A stretch of DNA of 64,000 nucleotides, taken from Leptolyngbyaceae cyanobacterium JSC-12 (GTDB lineage Bacteria > Cyanobacteriota > Cyanobacteriia > Leptolyngbyales > Leptolyngbyaceae). Below, piece after piece: positions 38,284 to 47,356 of this stretch. The DNA lies in assembly GCA_000309945.1 (NCBI GenBank), contig CM001633.1, positions 3,374,199 through 3,438,198 of the forward strand, given 5' to 3'. The notes beneath the pieces are model-generated. The model was not told the origin of the DNA. It searched no databases and saw only the letters and a program-made list of their open reading frames with translations. The translations under genes and the position numbers were made by a program. Each line of letters opens with the position of its first letter. Position 1 is the first letter of the stretch.

Positions 38284-38943
38284 ATGTCCTTCGAATTTAT
38301 TTCTTTAGAATCAGTTCAGGAATTTGCTCAACACTATGGCTATTGGGCTGTTTTCCTGGGCATTTTACTCGAAAATATTGGCATTCCCATTCCTGGTGAA
38401 ACAGTTACACTAGCGGGTGGTTTTTTAGCAGGAAACGATCAGCTAAATTACTGGCTGGTGCTGGCAGATGCGGTGCTCGGTGCAACCCTGGGCGGTAATA
38501 TTGGGTATTGGGTAGGACGATACGGCGGCTGGTCCCTGTTATTGAACACCGGCAGGCTTTTCCGGGTTTCTGAGACGCAAATTACTGCACTTCGCGATCA
38601 ATTTAGCGAAAATGCAACGAAAGCTGTTTTTCTGGGACGTTTTGTTGCGCTCTTGCGCATCTTCGCCAGTCCCCTCGCTGGGATTGCTGAAATGCCTTAC
38701 CCCAAATTCCTGTTCTATAACACATTGGGAGCAGCAGTCTGGGCGACGGTGATGGTATCGCTTTCCTACTTTGCTGGGCAGTTTATTCCGCTGGAAAAGT
38801 TAGTGACCTGGGCAAGTCGGTTTGCGTTGCTGACATTGGTGATTCTGGCAGCATGGTTCGTGATCCCGCTCTGGTTGGAGTCTCGTAAAGCAAAGCAGAA
38901 TGCGATCGCTGCCGTGTCCGAAGAAACACGAATAGAACAATAG
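38284..38943 (+). CDS. DedA-family membrane protein
   Basis: 219 residues, four to five hydrophobic helices. Family marks are GILLENIGIPIPGETVTLAG at about 27-46, GGNIGYWVGRYGG at about 77-89, and FLGRFVALLRIFASPLAGIA near 118-137 with the conserved Arg residues. DedA proteins are lipid (undecaprenyl phosphate or phospholipid) transporters or scramblases in the inner membrane. It ends 23 bases from the convergent DUF4335 gene. Confidence 0.9.
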   Translation: MSFEFISLESVQEFAQHYGYWAVFLGILLENIGIPIPGETVTLAGGFLAGNDQLNYWLVLADAVLGATLGGNIGYWVGRYGGWSLLLNTGRLFRVSETQITALRDQFSENATKAVFLGRFVALLRIFASPLAGIAEMPYPKFLFYNTLGAAVWATVMVSLSYFAGQFIPLEKLVTWASRFALLTLVILAAWFVIPLWLESRKAKQNAIAAVSEETRIEQ

Positions 38944-38966
38944 GCAGTCTTTTGAAGTCCAGGCAG

Positions 38967-40352
38967 CTATTGTTCCAGAAAGGCACGCACCTGCCCATCA
39001 GGTTCTAAAAGAAGGCGGATTTTAGCACCTTGCCGCCCTTTTAGCGGGGAAACGAACTCATCTCCTACCAATGGCATTCCAGTCCGATCAATGTAATCTC
39101 CTGATGCTTGGCGGAGTGGAGTAATTCCCTGAAGTGAACCATCGGCCGCAATTTGTAGCGAATATTCTAAAACCTGGCTTAATTCTTCGGGTGGTTTCCA
39201 GCGTTGCTGAAAATAGTTTCTTACTTCTGCAACCTGGGGAATCGTATCGAACGCAGTGCTCCCAGCAGTATTCGGGGCAGCAGATTCTGGCACTGCGCCC
39301 CTGCGGGCAGTCGTTGCCTGACTGAGGGATTCACTGACTGCATCAGCCGCAGCCCTGCTGTAAGACGGAGCAACTGCCACAGGTGCTTTAGCAGAAGGAT
39401 TGGTTTTTGGTGAGGTGGAAGTTTCACCTGTAATCACAGTCGGTTTACTAGGAACAATGGGTACTGGGTAGGTTGCGATCGCATCTGGTGAAATTGCTCC
39501 AGCGGCTGGACTGGGCTGCGTTACCTTAGGCGTAACTACCATTGGAGTACCAGTTTGAGGACTCGGCGATGGACTAACGGGCGGCGGCGGTAATTTTTGA
39601 TTCGAAACAACAGGCGGAGTTGCCTTTTCCACTACAGCAGGCGGGATCTGAGTCGCAATCTTTTGATCACTGCTACTAGCTCCCTGGCTGGTAGTAGGAG
39701 CGAGGGAAGCGATATGACCACCAGAACCATCTAATAATCGAATTGCGGACGTCGAAAGACCTACCGCAATCAATACAACCGCTGCAACTTGTGCCCAATT
39801 AGGAAAAGCAGCAGCCCAACCTTTTTGCCCTAAGTCTGGCAGTTCCAACACATCAGTGGAATACTCGTCTAGGGCATTTGCCAGATCAAATAGCTGCAAG
39901 GTACTGAGCGAAGTTACGGCACCCGATTCAGCATTCGCCAAACTACCCCAGTACAAGTTGTGATTCAGCAAACCTTTAGGCTGCAGCGTGATCCCAGCGA
40001 GATTAGGGGACATTTCAGACAGATCTTGAAAAGCGTTAGCGGTCGCCGAGAGGGTTGCAACTGAGGCATCAGGCTCAACATGGGTAACGTTTAGATGATC
40101 GTGAGACCGTACCAGAAATTGCTGGACATAGGTAGAAACAGCTTCACAGAGAGCAGCAAGCTGGGTGCGATCGCCCCTGATCACAATCCACTGATCTCGA
40201 TTTAATGTCGGATCGTCCAGGCTCAACTGAAACCGCAAATTCTTGACCACGGGTTGAGCTGCCCAACGGGATAATGCAGAGTCTTTCGCAATGACTTCTA
40301 GGGTGCAGGTTGGGGGGGTGTATCGTCGTAGAACGGAGTGCGATCGCGCCAT
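38967..40352 (-). CDS. DUF4335 protein with transmembrane and TonB-like C-terminal part
   Basis: 461 residues. The N-terminal DUF4335 region (about 1-170) includes RRYTPPTCTLEVIAKDSALS. A membrane helix follows at about 190-210 (VAAVVLIAVGLSTSAIRLLD), then a Pro/Ser/Thr-rich linker (220-340). The end (about 370-461) has YFQQRWKPPEELSQVLEYSL and DGSLQGITPLRQ, resembling energy-transducing TonB C-terminal folds. It follows a DUF3038 gene by 33 bases; I recall these two being adjacent widely in cyanobacteria. Function unknown; an envelope-spanning role is inferred. Confidence 0.8.
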   Translation of the reverse strand: MARSHSVLRRYTPPTCTLEVIAKDSALSRWAAQPVVKNLRFQLSLDDPTLNRDQWIVIRGDRTQLAALCEAVSTYVQQFLVRSHDHLNVTHVEPDASVATLSATANAFQDLSEMSPNLAGITLQPKGLLNHNLYWGSLANAESGAVTSLSTLQLFDLANALDEYSTDVLELPDLGQKGWAAAFPNWAQVAAVVLIAVGLSTSAIRLLDGSGGHIASLAPTTSQGASSSDQKIATQIPPAVVEKATPPVVSNQKLPPPPVSPSPSPQTGTPMVVTPKVTQPSPAAGAISPDAIATYPVPIVPSKPTVITGETSTSPKTNPSAKAPVAVAPSYSRAAADAVSESLSQATTARRGAVPESAAPNTAGSTAFDTIPQVAEVRNYFQQRWKPPEELSQVLEYSLQIAADGSLQGITPLRQASGDYIDRTGMPLVGDEFVSPLKGRQGAKIRLLLEPDGQVRAFLEQ

Positions 40353-40385
40353 GGGAAAATCGTGAGAGATGAGAGTAGACGTAAC

Positions 40386-40973
40386 TTAGCTAATTCGAGT
40401 CCGATCTAACAGCGCTAACCAGAGTCGTCGAGGACCGTTTGGAGCGCTATAGAACAAGATGTCAATCAACAACTTGAAGGCAAGATTCGTTAATGTATCT
40501 GGTGAAATAGCATCCCCATCTTCCATACGTTCTTGATAGGTGTTGTGAAAGCGATCCAGATAATCTCCTAGCAACGAAACCTGATGAGGTTCACGGTGCT
40601 GTTCGGTGACTTGCTCCAGCAATGCCACTGCTCGCCGAATCAGTTCCTGGTGATCTTTTGCCAGATGGCAGCAAATCAGAACCAGTGCTCGTGCCTCCTC
40701 CACATCCAGTTTCTTCCGTCCGCCTTGTCCTTTTCGCAGTGGGCTAGCTTGCCGTAACCGCCAAAGGGCAACCCGATCCGCTACCATCGACTCTAAATCT
40801 AAATCGGCTGCGGCTTTCAGCATTGCTTCAGAACCGATCCCAGCCAATGCCTCCAATGCTAGCAAAACCAAGTCAAGCTGGGCTTTGATGTTGTCGAGCT
40901 GGCTCGGATCTGGCTGAGTCGCTAACGGTAGAGTTGTAGATACGGGAACAGTAGGTTTGGTGATGGGTGGCAT
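40386..40973 (-). CDS. DUF3038 protein
   Basis: 195 residues, mainly helical, no signal peptide. The core is LDNIKAQLDLVLLALEALAG near 26-45, with ALVLICCHLAKDHQELIRRA near 95-115 and an end with LAFKLLIDILFYSAPNG. It matches what I know of DUF3038, a cyanobacterial family without known function. It lies upstream of the DUF4335 gene, 33 bases apart, so the two are almost certainly cotranscribed. Confidence 0.8.
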   Translation of the reverse strand: MPPITKPTVPVSTTLPLATQPDPSQLDNIKAQLDLVLLALEALAGIGSEAMLKAAADLDLESMVADRVALWRLRQASPLRKGQGGRKKLDVEEARALVLICCHLAKDHQELIRRAVALLEQVTEQHREPHQVSLLGDYLDRFHNTYQERMEDGDAISPDTLTNLAFKLLIDILFYSAPNGPRRLWLALLDRTRIS

Positions 40974-41161
40974 AGCTTCAGGATAGGCAATAGAGCCAGG
41001 GCTGACTGGGTGGTTACCTGTCTTGAAACAAGACTTGGAAAAATTTCGTCATGTTCCTATTTTTCAAGAGGAGCAGCGAACTCTGATGAAACCCCACATT
41101 AAGATTACACACTAATTCTTGCCATCTCAGGAGAAGCGCACAAGACAAACTCGTATTGCTT

Positions 41162-41863
41162 TTAGAGTAGCAACCAGGAACCTAAAGTAAATGCTAGAAA
41201 GGCACTGCCTAAAGGCACGGTTAAGTTATCAATCCCCCATTTAGAGAATGCCTCCAGCCCCGTTGCTAGAACGGCTACAGCAACCGAAATTGCCCATACG
41301 GACCAATTAGCACCATAGATACTGACCAAAATTAAGTTGGTAACAATAAAGCTTACGATCGCCATTGCCAGAGACCCTTCCCAGCTTTTTTTAATGCCCC
41401 AAGCAATGTAAGGATGCTGACCAAATTTCTGCCCAACTAGTGCCGCTAGTCCATCTCCCCAGGTCATTACTAAAATGCCGATCGCTGCGTAGTGGGGCAT
41501 TTGGAGCAGCCAAAACCAACCAACTAAAATGCCAATACTAACCGCGTAGAAAAAAGTACCCAGGCTTTTACGCCCAACACTATTAATGCTTGGCAAAATA
41601 GGGCGGTAATAGGACAGGAGTGCGATCGCGCTAAAGATAATCGAGGCTCCCACTCCCATCCACAAGGGCGTCTGCATCCACCATGCCAGTAAGATCACAT
41701 TCCCTACCCCGATATGCACCACCTTGCGAACCACTTCCGAATTCACAAACTGAGAGCGATGCAGCCATTCCGCAATTAGCCCCACTAACCCCAACCACGC
41801 CGCAACCATTCCTATCTGAAACCAGATAGGAAAAGGAACCCCAAACCAGGACGGCAGAGACAT
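41162..41863 (-). CDS. Phytol/dolichol kinase family membrane protein (VTE5-like)
   Basis: 233 residues, six to seven helices. Cyanobacterial members phosphorylate phytol from chlorophyll turnover for tocopherol or chlorophyll resynthesis. Typical segments are FVNSEVVRKVVHIGVGN near 38-54 with RKxxH, the nucleotide-site WGDGLAALVGQKFG near 135-148, and KKSWEGSLAMAIVSF with K-S-x-E-G. Followed in the same direction, after 154 bases upstream, by ubiX. The exact lipid alcohol is not certain. Confidence 0.85.
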   Translation of the reverse strand: MSLPSWFGVPFPIWFQIGMVAAWLGLVGLIAEWLHRSQFVNSEVVRKVVHIGVGNVILLAWWMQTPLWMGVGASIIFSAIALLSYYRPILPSINSVGRKSLGTFFYAVSIGILVGWFWLLQMPHYAAIGILVMTWGDGLAALVGQKFGQHPYIAWGIKKSWEGSLAMAIVSFIVTNLILVSIYGANWSVWAISVAVAVLATGLEAFSKWGIDNLTVPLGSAFLAFTLGSWLLL

Positions 41864-42017
41864 CTAATACGACACACACCTAACACTCTCTCTATTCTCT
41901 CACTCTTCTTCAGTCCCTATCCCTCGTCCTTTCTCTTCCTTTCTTAAGACTTGGGAAACCTTGTAAATAAGAGTAATAAGAAGACACTATCCCCGCCCTT
42001 CAGATTTCCCCATCCTC

Positions 42018-42671
42018 TTACTTTGCTCCTCCCTCCCATCGCCTCAGCGGCACACAATCAATCTCCAGTTGATCCAGCGCCCTAGCAACAACGAAGTCAA
42101 CCAGGTCTTCAATAGTTTGCGGGTTGTGATACCAGGCGGGGATAGCAGGCACAATGCGAGCACCTGCCTCTGCCAGGGTAGTTAAGTTGCGCAAATGGAT
42201 TAAGCTGAATGGTGTTTCACGGGGCACCAGTACCACCTTTCGACCTTCTTTTAACTGCACATCTGCAGCCCGTTCTAGCAAATCAGAACTTAACCCAGCG
42301 GCGAGTTTGCCCACCGTACTCATGCTACACGGCAGCACTAACATTCCTAAAGTGCGAAATGACCCGCTGGCAATGGTTGCACCAACATCCCCCCAGGAAT
42401 GGCATACTAGCTTCCCACCAGTTTCCACACCTGCTTGTTGCCGCCAGAACTGTTCCTGCTGCACTGCATCTACTGGCATCCGAATACCCAATTCTGACTG
42501 CCAAACCATGTAAACCGCTTTAGAGGCAACCAGTTCGATCGCGTACTCTGCCGCCAACAAAAATTTCAACGCCCGAACTGCATAGATTAAACCAGAAGCA
42601 CCCGTCACACCCAGGATTAAAGGGAGAGAGGGACGAGAAACCGAAGAGTAGGAATCAGAAACTGAGGACAC
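42018..42671 (-). CDS. ubiX: Flavin prenyltransferase UbiX
   Basis: Makes prenylated FMN, the cofactor of UbiD-type decarboxylases, used in quinone synthesis. The FMN-binding opening is LILGVTGASGLIYAVRALKF at about 17-36, the phosphate/prenyl site is LPCSMSTVGKLAAGLSSDLL in the middle, and VLVPRETPFSLIHLRN is the family signature. 217 residues, GTG start at 42671. It lies 138 bases downstream of rnr in the same direction. A partner UbiD gene is not in the window. Confidence 0.92.
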   Translation of the reverse strand: MSSVSDSYSSVSRPSLPLILGVTGASGLIYAVRALKFLLAAEYAIELVASKAVYMVWQSELGIRMPVDAVQQEQFWRQQAGVETGGKLVCHSWGDVGATIASGSFRTLGMLVLPCSMSTVGKLAAGLSSDLLERAADVQLKEGRKVVLVPRETPFSLIHLRNLTTLAEAGARIVPAIPAWYHNPQTIEDLVDFVVARALDQLEIDCVPLRRWEGGAK

Positions 42672-42809
42672 AACTAATCAACTGGGTAAAAGAACGCAAC
42701 TCGCAGTCAGCCTAAACGCAAACCACTCGTCTCTCTTACCCTAACCCGATTCTCCATCCCTGATTGCACGGGGCAAGGGGAAGGCACTGCCTTCACGTTT
42801 TTTTGCTGT

Positions 42810-45155
42810 CTAGTCTTCTTCGTCCTCCATATCTGGCTCATCGTCTAGCGCTTCCGATGCCTCATCTTCGATATCGCTGCCACCGCCTACCGCCAGCAGG
42901 TCAATTTGTTGACGGTAGTAATCAACGCTCTTGACTTGAACTTCGATGCGATCGCCCAGACGATATTGTTTGCGATTCTTCCGTCCTACCAGGGTTTGTT
43001 GTCGCGAGCGATACTCATACCAGTCATCTTTGAGAGAACTAACGTGAACTAGGCCTTCCACCAACAGTTCCTCAATTTCCACAAACAACCCATAGGATTG
43101 CACACCCGTAATCAATCCATGGAAAATTTCTCCTGTGCGTTCCCGCATCAGTTCGGCTTTTTTCAAGCCTTCCAGATCTTGCTCGGCTTCCTGGGCAACT
43201 CGTTCGCGCTCTGTCAAATGCACGACAATCGCATGGAACTGGTTTTCTAGTTCTTGATGCACTTCTGGCGGCAACACATTCCAGCTAATTTCTCCATGGC
43301 AAGAGCTATGCCGCAAATCCACTACTTCTTTAGCACGGGTGGTTTTGCGATCGCGTCCCAGTTCAAATACCGCATGAAGCACTCGATGCACGAGTAAATC
43401 AGGGTAGCGCCGCACAGGCGAGGTGAAATGGGTATAACCCTGTTCCAGCGCCAATCCAAAGTGAGATTTCGGCGTGGTGCTATAGAAAGCTGGCTTCAGC
43501 GTTTCCAACAGTAGATAAGTCAACACTCGCTCCGCATCAGACTCTGCAAACTTCTGAGTAAAGTGCTGATAATCTTGAGGATGCACTTCATTCTCTTGTT
43601 CTAAGTGCAAGTCAATACCCATGCTACCCGCCAGCTTCATTAATTCCTGCACATCTTCAGGATCGGGCGTAGGATGCACTCGATAAATTCCAGGAACACC
43701 GAGAGCTTGCAAGTGAGCTGCCACTAGTTGATTTGCTAATAGCATAAATTCGGCAATGATGGCATGGGTCTGAGCAGACGGCGTTACCACCATGGCACCC
43801 AATGCGCCTTCATCGTCGTAATGGAACTTGGGAGTCAATAGGGATTTGTTTTGAGCATCTGCATCGTCACTGGACAGAGGTTTTTCTGGCAAATTCAGCT
43901 CAAAGGCTCCCCGCTTCCGTCGCTGCTCCTTTAAAGCATGGCTGACCGCGGCCAAGTCATCCAGTAACTCAAAAATGGGGGCAAATTCTTCAAGATCCCC
44001 ATCGTCCTCTGCTTCAGAGCGCTCTAAAATAGCCTCTGCCTGATCGTAACTCAGTTGATAGTCCACCTGAATAACTGTTGGATGAATCGCATATTCCAGT
44101 ACCTCACCTTCATCATTTAGAGTGACTAGTACAGATAGCGCTAAACGATCTTTCCCAACTAAAAAGGCACACAGGTTGCCACTAATTTGCGATGGCAACA
44201 TAGGAATTACCAGGTCTCCCAGATACACGGAAACTCCGCGTTTCTGGGCTTCTCGATCAATTACAGAATCGGGTTCGACATAGTAGGACACATCAGCAAT
44301 ATGAATTCCTAATCGCCACTGGTCATCTTCTGTCCGTTCTAAGGTAATAGCATCGTCCAGGCTATCGTTTGAGTCTTCCGGGTTGGCTTTAATAGTGAGT
44401 GTTGTCAGATCCCGCAAGTCTACTCGTCTCTTGATTTCAGTTTTGCTGATTTTGGTGGGTAATGCTTTTGCCGCTGGTTGAATAGCACTGGGAAATTCAT
44501 GGGGGAGGTCATGTTTGCAGCACACGATGTCTACATCTGCAGCCTCAGAATCGCCACCTAAAATGCGGGCAATTCGCCCCTGAGGTGGATGTTGCCCTAG
44601 CGGATAGCGAGTGACTTGAACATGAACTAACTGGTCGATCGCTTGCTCCAGGTCGATACCGTTTTCTTGCAAAGCCAGCTCAAATAATAATCGATCATCC
44701 AACGGGACAGCACGATAGTCAGAATCAACTTGTTTTACCCGCGCCAATACGGAAGGATTAGAGCGTTCCAGAATTAGCTTTACTTCCCCCTCTGGGCTAC
44801 GGCGGCGACTGCCCTCTTTTGTGACTTTGACTAAGACGCGATCACCATTCCAGGCGTTGTTTAACTGGCTTTCGCGAATGTAAATATCATCTGCCCCTTC
44901 AACATCTTGAATGGCAAAGCAAAAGCCCTTACTGGAACACCGCAATTTCCCTTCAATTACGCCCTCTTCATAAATGCGCCGATATCGTCCCCGCTCTTTA
45001 GCAAGCACTCCAATTTTCTCGAGCGCATCCAATGCAATTTGAAGAGACCGAATGCTGTTGTCGTCATTGCAATCTAGCTTTTTCTCCAGTGCTTTCGGTG
45101 CAACGAGTTTATCATCTGTGAAGTTTGCCAACAGGGCTGCGATCGAAAATTCCAT
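42810..45155 (-). CDS. rnr: Ribonuclease R (RNB-family 3'-5' exoribonuclease)
   Basis: Degrades structured RNA from the 3' end. Order: N-terminal helix-turn-helix/cold-shock regions (1-240), RNB catalytic core (about 250-590, with PSQISGNLCAFLVGKDRLAL and FTSPVRRYPDLLVHR), and a C-terminal S1 domain (about 690-755, GEIFHGLITGVQSYGLFVEI). An acidic tail closes it. The catalytic Asp cluster reads DSNDSLDDAI, with one residue more than the common D-x-D-D spacing. I chose the ATG at 45155 (781 residues); the frame to 45224 adds 23 residues. A strong hairpin lies in its leader. Confidence 0.92.
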   Translation of the reverse strand: MEFSIAALLANFTDDKLVAPKALEKKLDCNDDNSIRSLQIALDALEKIGVLAKERGRYRRIYEEGVIEGKLRCSSKGFCFAIQDVEGADDIYIRESQLNNAWNGDRVLVKVTKEGSRRRSPEGEVKLILERSNPSVLARVKQVDSDYRAVPLDDRLLFELALQENGIDLEQAIDQLVHVQVTRYPLGQHPPQGRIARILGGDSEAADVDIVCCKHDLPHEFPSAIQPAAKALPTKISKTEIKRRVDLRDLTTLTIKANPEDSNDSLDDAITLERTEDDQWRLGIHIADVSYYVEPDSVIDREAQKRGVSVYLGDLVIPMLPSQISGNLCAFLVGKDRLALSVLVTLNDEGEVLEYAIHPTVIQVDYQLSYDQAEAILERSEAEDDGDLEEFAPIFELLDDLAAVSHALKEQRRKRGAFELNLPEKPLSSDDADAQNKSLLTPKFHYDDEGALGAMVVTPSAQTHAIIAEFMLLANQLVAAHLQALGVPGIYRVHPTPDPEDVQELMKLAGSMGIDLHLEQENEVHPQDYQHFTQKFAESDAERVLTYLLLETLKPAFYSTTPKSHFGLALEQGYTHFTSPVRRYPDLLVHRVLHAVFELGRDRKTTRAKEVVDLRHSSCHGEISWNVLPPEVHQELENQFHAIVVHLTERERVAQEAEQDLEGLKKAELMRERTGEIFHGLITGVQSYGLFVEIEELLVEGLVHVSSLKDDWYEYRSRQQTLVGRKNRKQYRLGDRIEVQVKSVDYYRQQIDLLAVGGGSDIEDEASEALDDEPDMEDEED

Positions 45156-45246
45156 GAAGCGACTAATCCTTATTTGCAAGATTGCGTACCCGTGTTGCCG
45201 TGACCCTCGATAACTCCAGAGCAAATACTTCTACAGTTATCCCTTC

Positions 45247-45277
45247 TGCTTGTTCAGCAAGTCCTGTTGAACAAGCA
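45247..45277 (-). other. Perfect 10-bp hairpin in the rnr leader
   Basis: TGCTTGTTCA (45247-45256) pairs fully with TGAACAAGCA (45268-45277), 11-base loop. It lies about 92 bases upstream of the rnr ATG and has no T-run, so it is more likely an mRNA leader structure or operator than a terminator. Confidence 0.5.
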
Positions 45278-45502
45278 CTCTCGGTCTGGCATGTCTAGCG
45301 CTCAACCCCTCAAACTTCCTAATCTGCTTGATTCACCCTAGGGCGCGTCTTGCACTCCACCTCAAATGATGCAACGTTGGACACTCCGACAGGTGCAATC
45401 TGGACTTAGGAACCTCAAGATTGTTGCTCAAAAATCATCAGAATTAAGCAATCTCCAATATTAAACTCTAACTCTTGACTTTTGAGGATGCTAGTCAACC
45501 GG

Positions 45503-45536
45503 ATAGTTCAGAAATAGAAATAGTTCAGAAATAGAA
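45503..45536. repeat. Perfect 17-bp tandem duplication
   Basis: ATAGTTCAGAAATAGAA at 45503-45519 is repeated without gap at 45520-45536. It lies in the rnr-IS spacer. Confidence 0.85.
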
Positions 45537-45711
45537 GAGGTATTATCAGCACAAGGAACCTTCCTGTTCAAGAAATTCAAGCAATCTCAACAGTTGCTCA
45601 CCTAATGCTAACGACTCCTGAACTCCTCTTTCTCTTTTCTACATTCTAGTTATCCTTCCGCATCACCTGGAAACCTGTCAAATTCTGTCAGATAAGTTCA
45701 TCGAATTCAGA

Positions 45712-46762
45712 CAGGGATTACGCAGTTGGATTGAGGATGAAACGAGGAGCCGCTAAAAAGGAGCGAATGGCATCCCGGACGATCGCCGCTTTCGCTTCGT
45801 ACCAACTGATACCTGTCGTCCACATGTGCACCTCTAAGCGCAGGAAAGCGCGAATGGCTAAACCCACATGATTGCGCTGGGCACGACTTGAGCGAACCTG
45901 CGCCCGTTCAACGCCACAGCACTGTTTGAGTCCGCGATGGTACTCCTCAATTGCCCAACCAACCTCGGCAAATTGCAGCCGTTGTAGCTCACCCATCCCC
46001 AGGTCATTGGTTGCCCAGTAATCAATGTCACCGTTTGGGGCAACCATCTTGAACACTTTGATGAACCCATAACCTTTGAGATGGAGCACCGTGCCAGTCG
46101 CCGCAAGCACGACCTTATGCAGAGGGCGATTGCCTGTATTGTCCGGGTTGACCTGCCGATTGCGCTTGAGTCGAGTCAACCAAATCCAACCATAATCTCG
46201 AATCAACTTAAGGTTCTCCAAGCTACTGTACCAACTATCAAACACCACACATCGGGGCGCAAACCCTCGTTCCTTGGCAGTTTCAAGCATCGAGCGGAAG
46301 TGGTCGTTTTTGGTTGAGCCATCGACACCCTTTTCGTAAAATCGATAGTCCAACGGAAGGTGACGGTCTCCCTCACTCCATAGCAGCGTAATTAGGTTGA
46401 TGCCTTGCACTACCCGTCCATGCTTGCCCGACCAGTGCCGAGTCACCAATTCCATCTTCTTGGCATACCACTTGTCGAGCGTTGAGTCATCTACCACTAA
46501 AATTCCCTGGTGCAACCGTACTTGCGACTGCGCTTCTTGCCACAACTGCTGAGTCGATGGCTCCAGTCGATGCAACAACCGAGTAATTGCGTCATGGGCA
46601 GCGGCATTATCAGACTCCGGTTGCACTCGTTCGGCTTCCGTGCAGCTATAGGCCTTCTGCGCCGCAATCAGAAAGTTGATGTAGTCGTATTCGTTGACTT
46701 TGGGTGGATTCATTTCTTGGTTCTACCGCACCTCCCCTTTTTTCTCAACTGCGTAACTCCTG
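45712..46762 (-). mobile_element. Insertion sequence copy A (1051 bp, intact)
   Basis: Bounded by imperfect 17-bp inverted repeats: CAGGAGTTACGCAGTTG at the transposase-start end and CAGGGATTACGCAGTTG at the other. It is flanked by a 5-bp target duplication, TCAGA on the plus strand at 45707-45711 and 46763-46767. It carries one DDE transposase. The same 1051-bp element occurs in the opposite orientation at 62861-63911. It inserted between the apcC terminator and the rnr leader, disrupting no gene. Confidence 0.93.
45718..46713 (-). CDS. DDE transposase of IS copy A
   Basis: 331-residue transposase of the IS4-superfamily type (resembles IS701-like DDE_5 enzymes). Acidic catalytic candidates are the Asp pair in VVDDSTLDKWYA near residue 95, Asp in VVFDSWYSSLENL near 160, and Glu in WAIEEYHRGLKQ near 260. 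The conserved HWSGKHGRVVQGINLITLLW lies between. The stop codon falls within the terminal repeat. It differs from copy B by Ala versus Val in QEAQSQ/QEVQSQ. A 5-bp duplication is unlike the 4 bp usual for IS701, so family placement is open. Confidence 0.92.
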   Translation of the reverse strand: MNPPKVNEYDYINFLIAAQKAYSCTEAERVQPESDNAAAHDAITRLLHRLEPSTQQLWQEAQSQVRLHQGILVVDDSTLDKWYAKKMELVTRHWSGKHGRVVQGINLITLLWSEGDRHLPLDYRFYEKGVDGSTKNDHFRSMLETAKERGFAPRCVVFDSWYSSLENLKLIRDYGWIWLTRLKRNRQVNPDNTGNRPLHKVVLAATGTVLHLKGYGFIKVFKMVAPNGDIDYWATNDLGMGELQRLQFAEVGWAIEEYHRGLKQCCGVERAQVRSSRAQRNHVGLAIRAFLRLEVHMWTTGISWYEAKAAIVRDAIRSFLAAPRFILNPTA

Positions 46763-46785
46763 TCAGAATCCATCTCTCTTGCAAC

Positions 46786-46808
46786 AAAAAAGAGGTCTAC
46801 TCGACCTC
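46786..46808 (-). terminator. Intrinsic terminator of the apcABC operon
   Basis: Minus strand: GAGGTC-GAGTA-GACCTC (46792-46808) followed by six T (46786-46791). It lies 46 bases after the apcC stop and 19 bases before the IS target duplication. Confidence 0.93.
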
Positions 46809-46853
46809 CCACATTCAACCATCAAAGATAGGGCGATTCCTTGTTGAACCCGG

Positions 46854-47057
46854 TTAAGCCAAGCCCGTATTCAATCCAGGCTTACCAGTTGCCAGTTCAA
46901 CTTTCACAATTTTGCCGCCCATTTTTTGAATTCGTTGTTGTTCACGGAACCAGTTCTCGTAGGGAACTAGCTTCGTGAAGTAAGTATTTTGAAGCTCACG
47001 TTGGGTTCGAATGCGGGTTTGGCTGGGAACGCAAGCCGTAATCTTAAACATGCGCAT
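46854..47057 (-). CDS. apcC: Allophycocyanin small core linker ApcC
   Basis: 67-residue linker (about 7.8 kDa) that caps allophycocyanin trimers in the phycobilisome core cylinders. The sequence MRMFKITACVPSQTRIRTQR and later WFREQQRIQKMGGKIVKVEL are near-invariant in the family. It is the third gene of apcABC, 299 bases after apcB. It is followed by a strong terminator. Confidence 0.97.
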   Translation of the reverse strand: MRMFKITACVPSQTRIRTQRELQNTYFTKLVPYENWFREQQRIQKMGGKIVKVELATGKPGLNTGLA

Positions 47058-47356
47058 GGGAATCTTACTCCTGAATGGGCTGAGGAAACGTTTAGATATG
47101 AACGGGAAGAAACAATTGGCGATTGTGCTGACCTCTGTGGATACCCATCATCAACACTTTGCCTGCACTTAAAGCAAGTTCGGAAGCCAAGAACCCGTAC
47201 TAGACCATCAAAACCTAACCACTCACGTGAGATAAGTCTCTAACGAGCTAGTACTCACTCCAGACTTCCGAAACTTACAGGAAGGTTAAAAGTAAAAAGG
47301 TTAAAGACAAGAGTGAACTAAGTTTTTCTCTTCCCTCTCTCCTTTTCAAAGAGCAG
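47058..47356 (-). other. Spacer between apcB and apcC
   Basis: 299 bases without a gene. On the minus strand, CAGGAG before the apcC ATG is the ribosome site. A small inverted repeat CTTCC/GGAAG near 47264-47285 could form a weak hairpin after apcB, which would fit lower apcC expression through partial termination. I see no other feature. Confidence 0.4.

Larger units (their letters stand above)
45156..45711. other. Gene-free spacer between rnr and IS copy A
   Basis: About 556 bases. It contains a 10-bp hairpin (45247-45277), a perfect 17-bp tandem repeat (45503-45536), and short pyrimidine-rich stretches. I saw no rpsR/rpmG genes, which often adjoin rnr in cyanobacteria, and no tRNA. One copy of the IS target duplication ends it (45707-45711). 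Confidence 0.5.
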
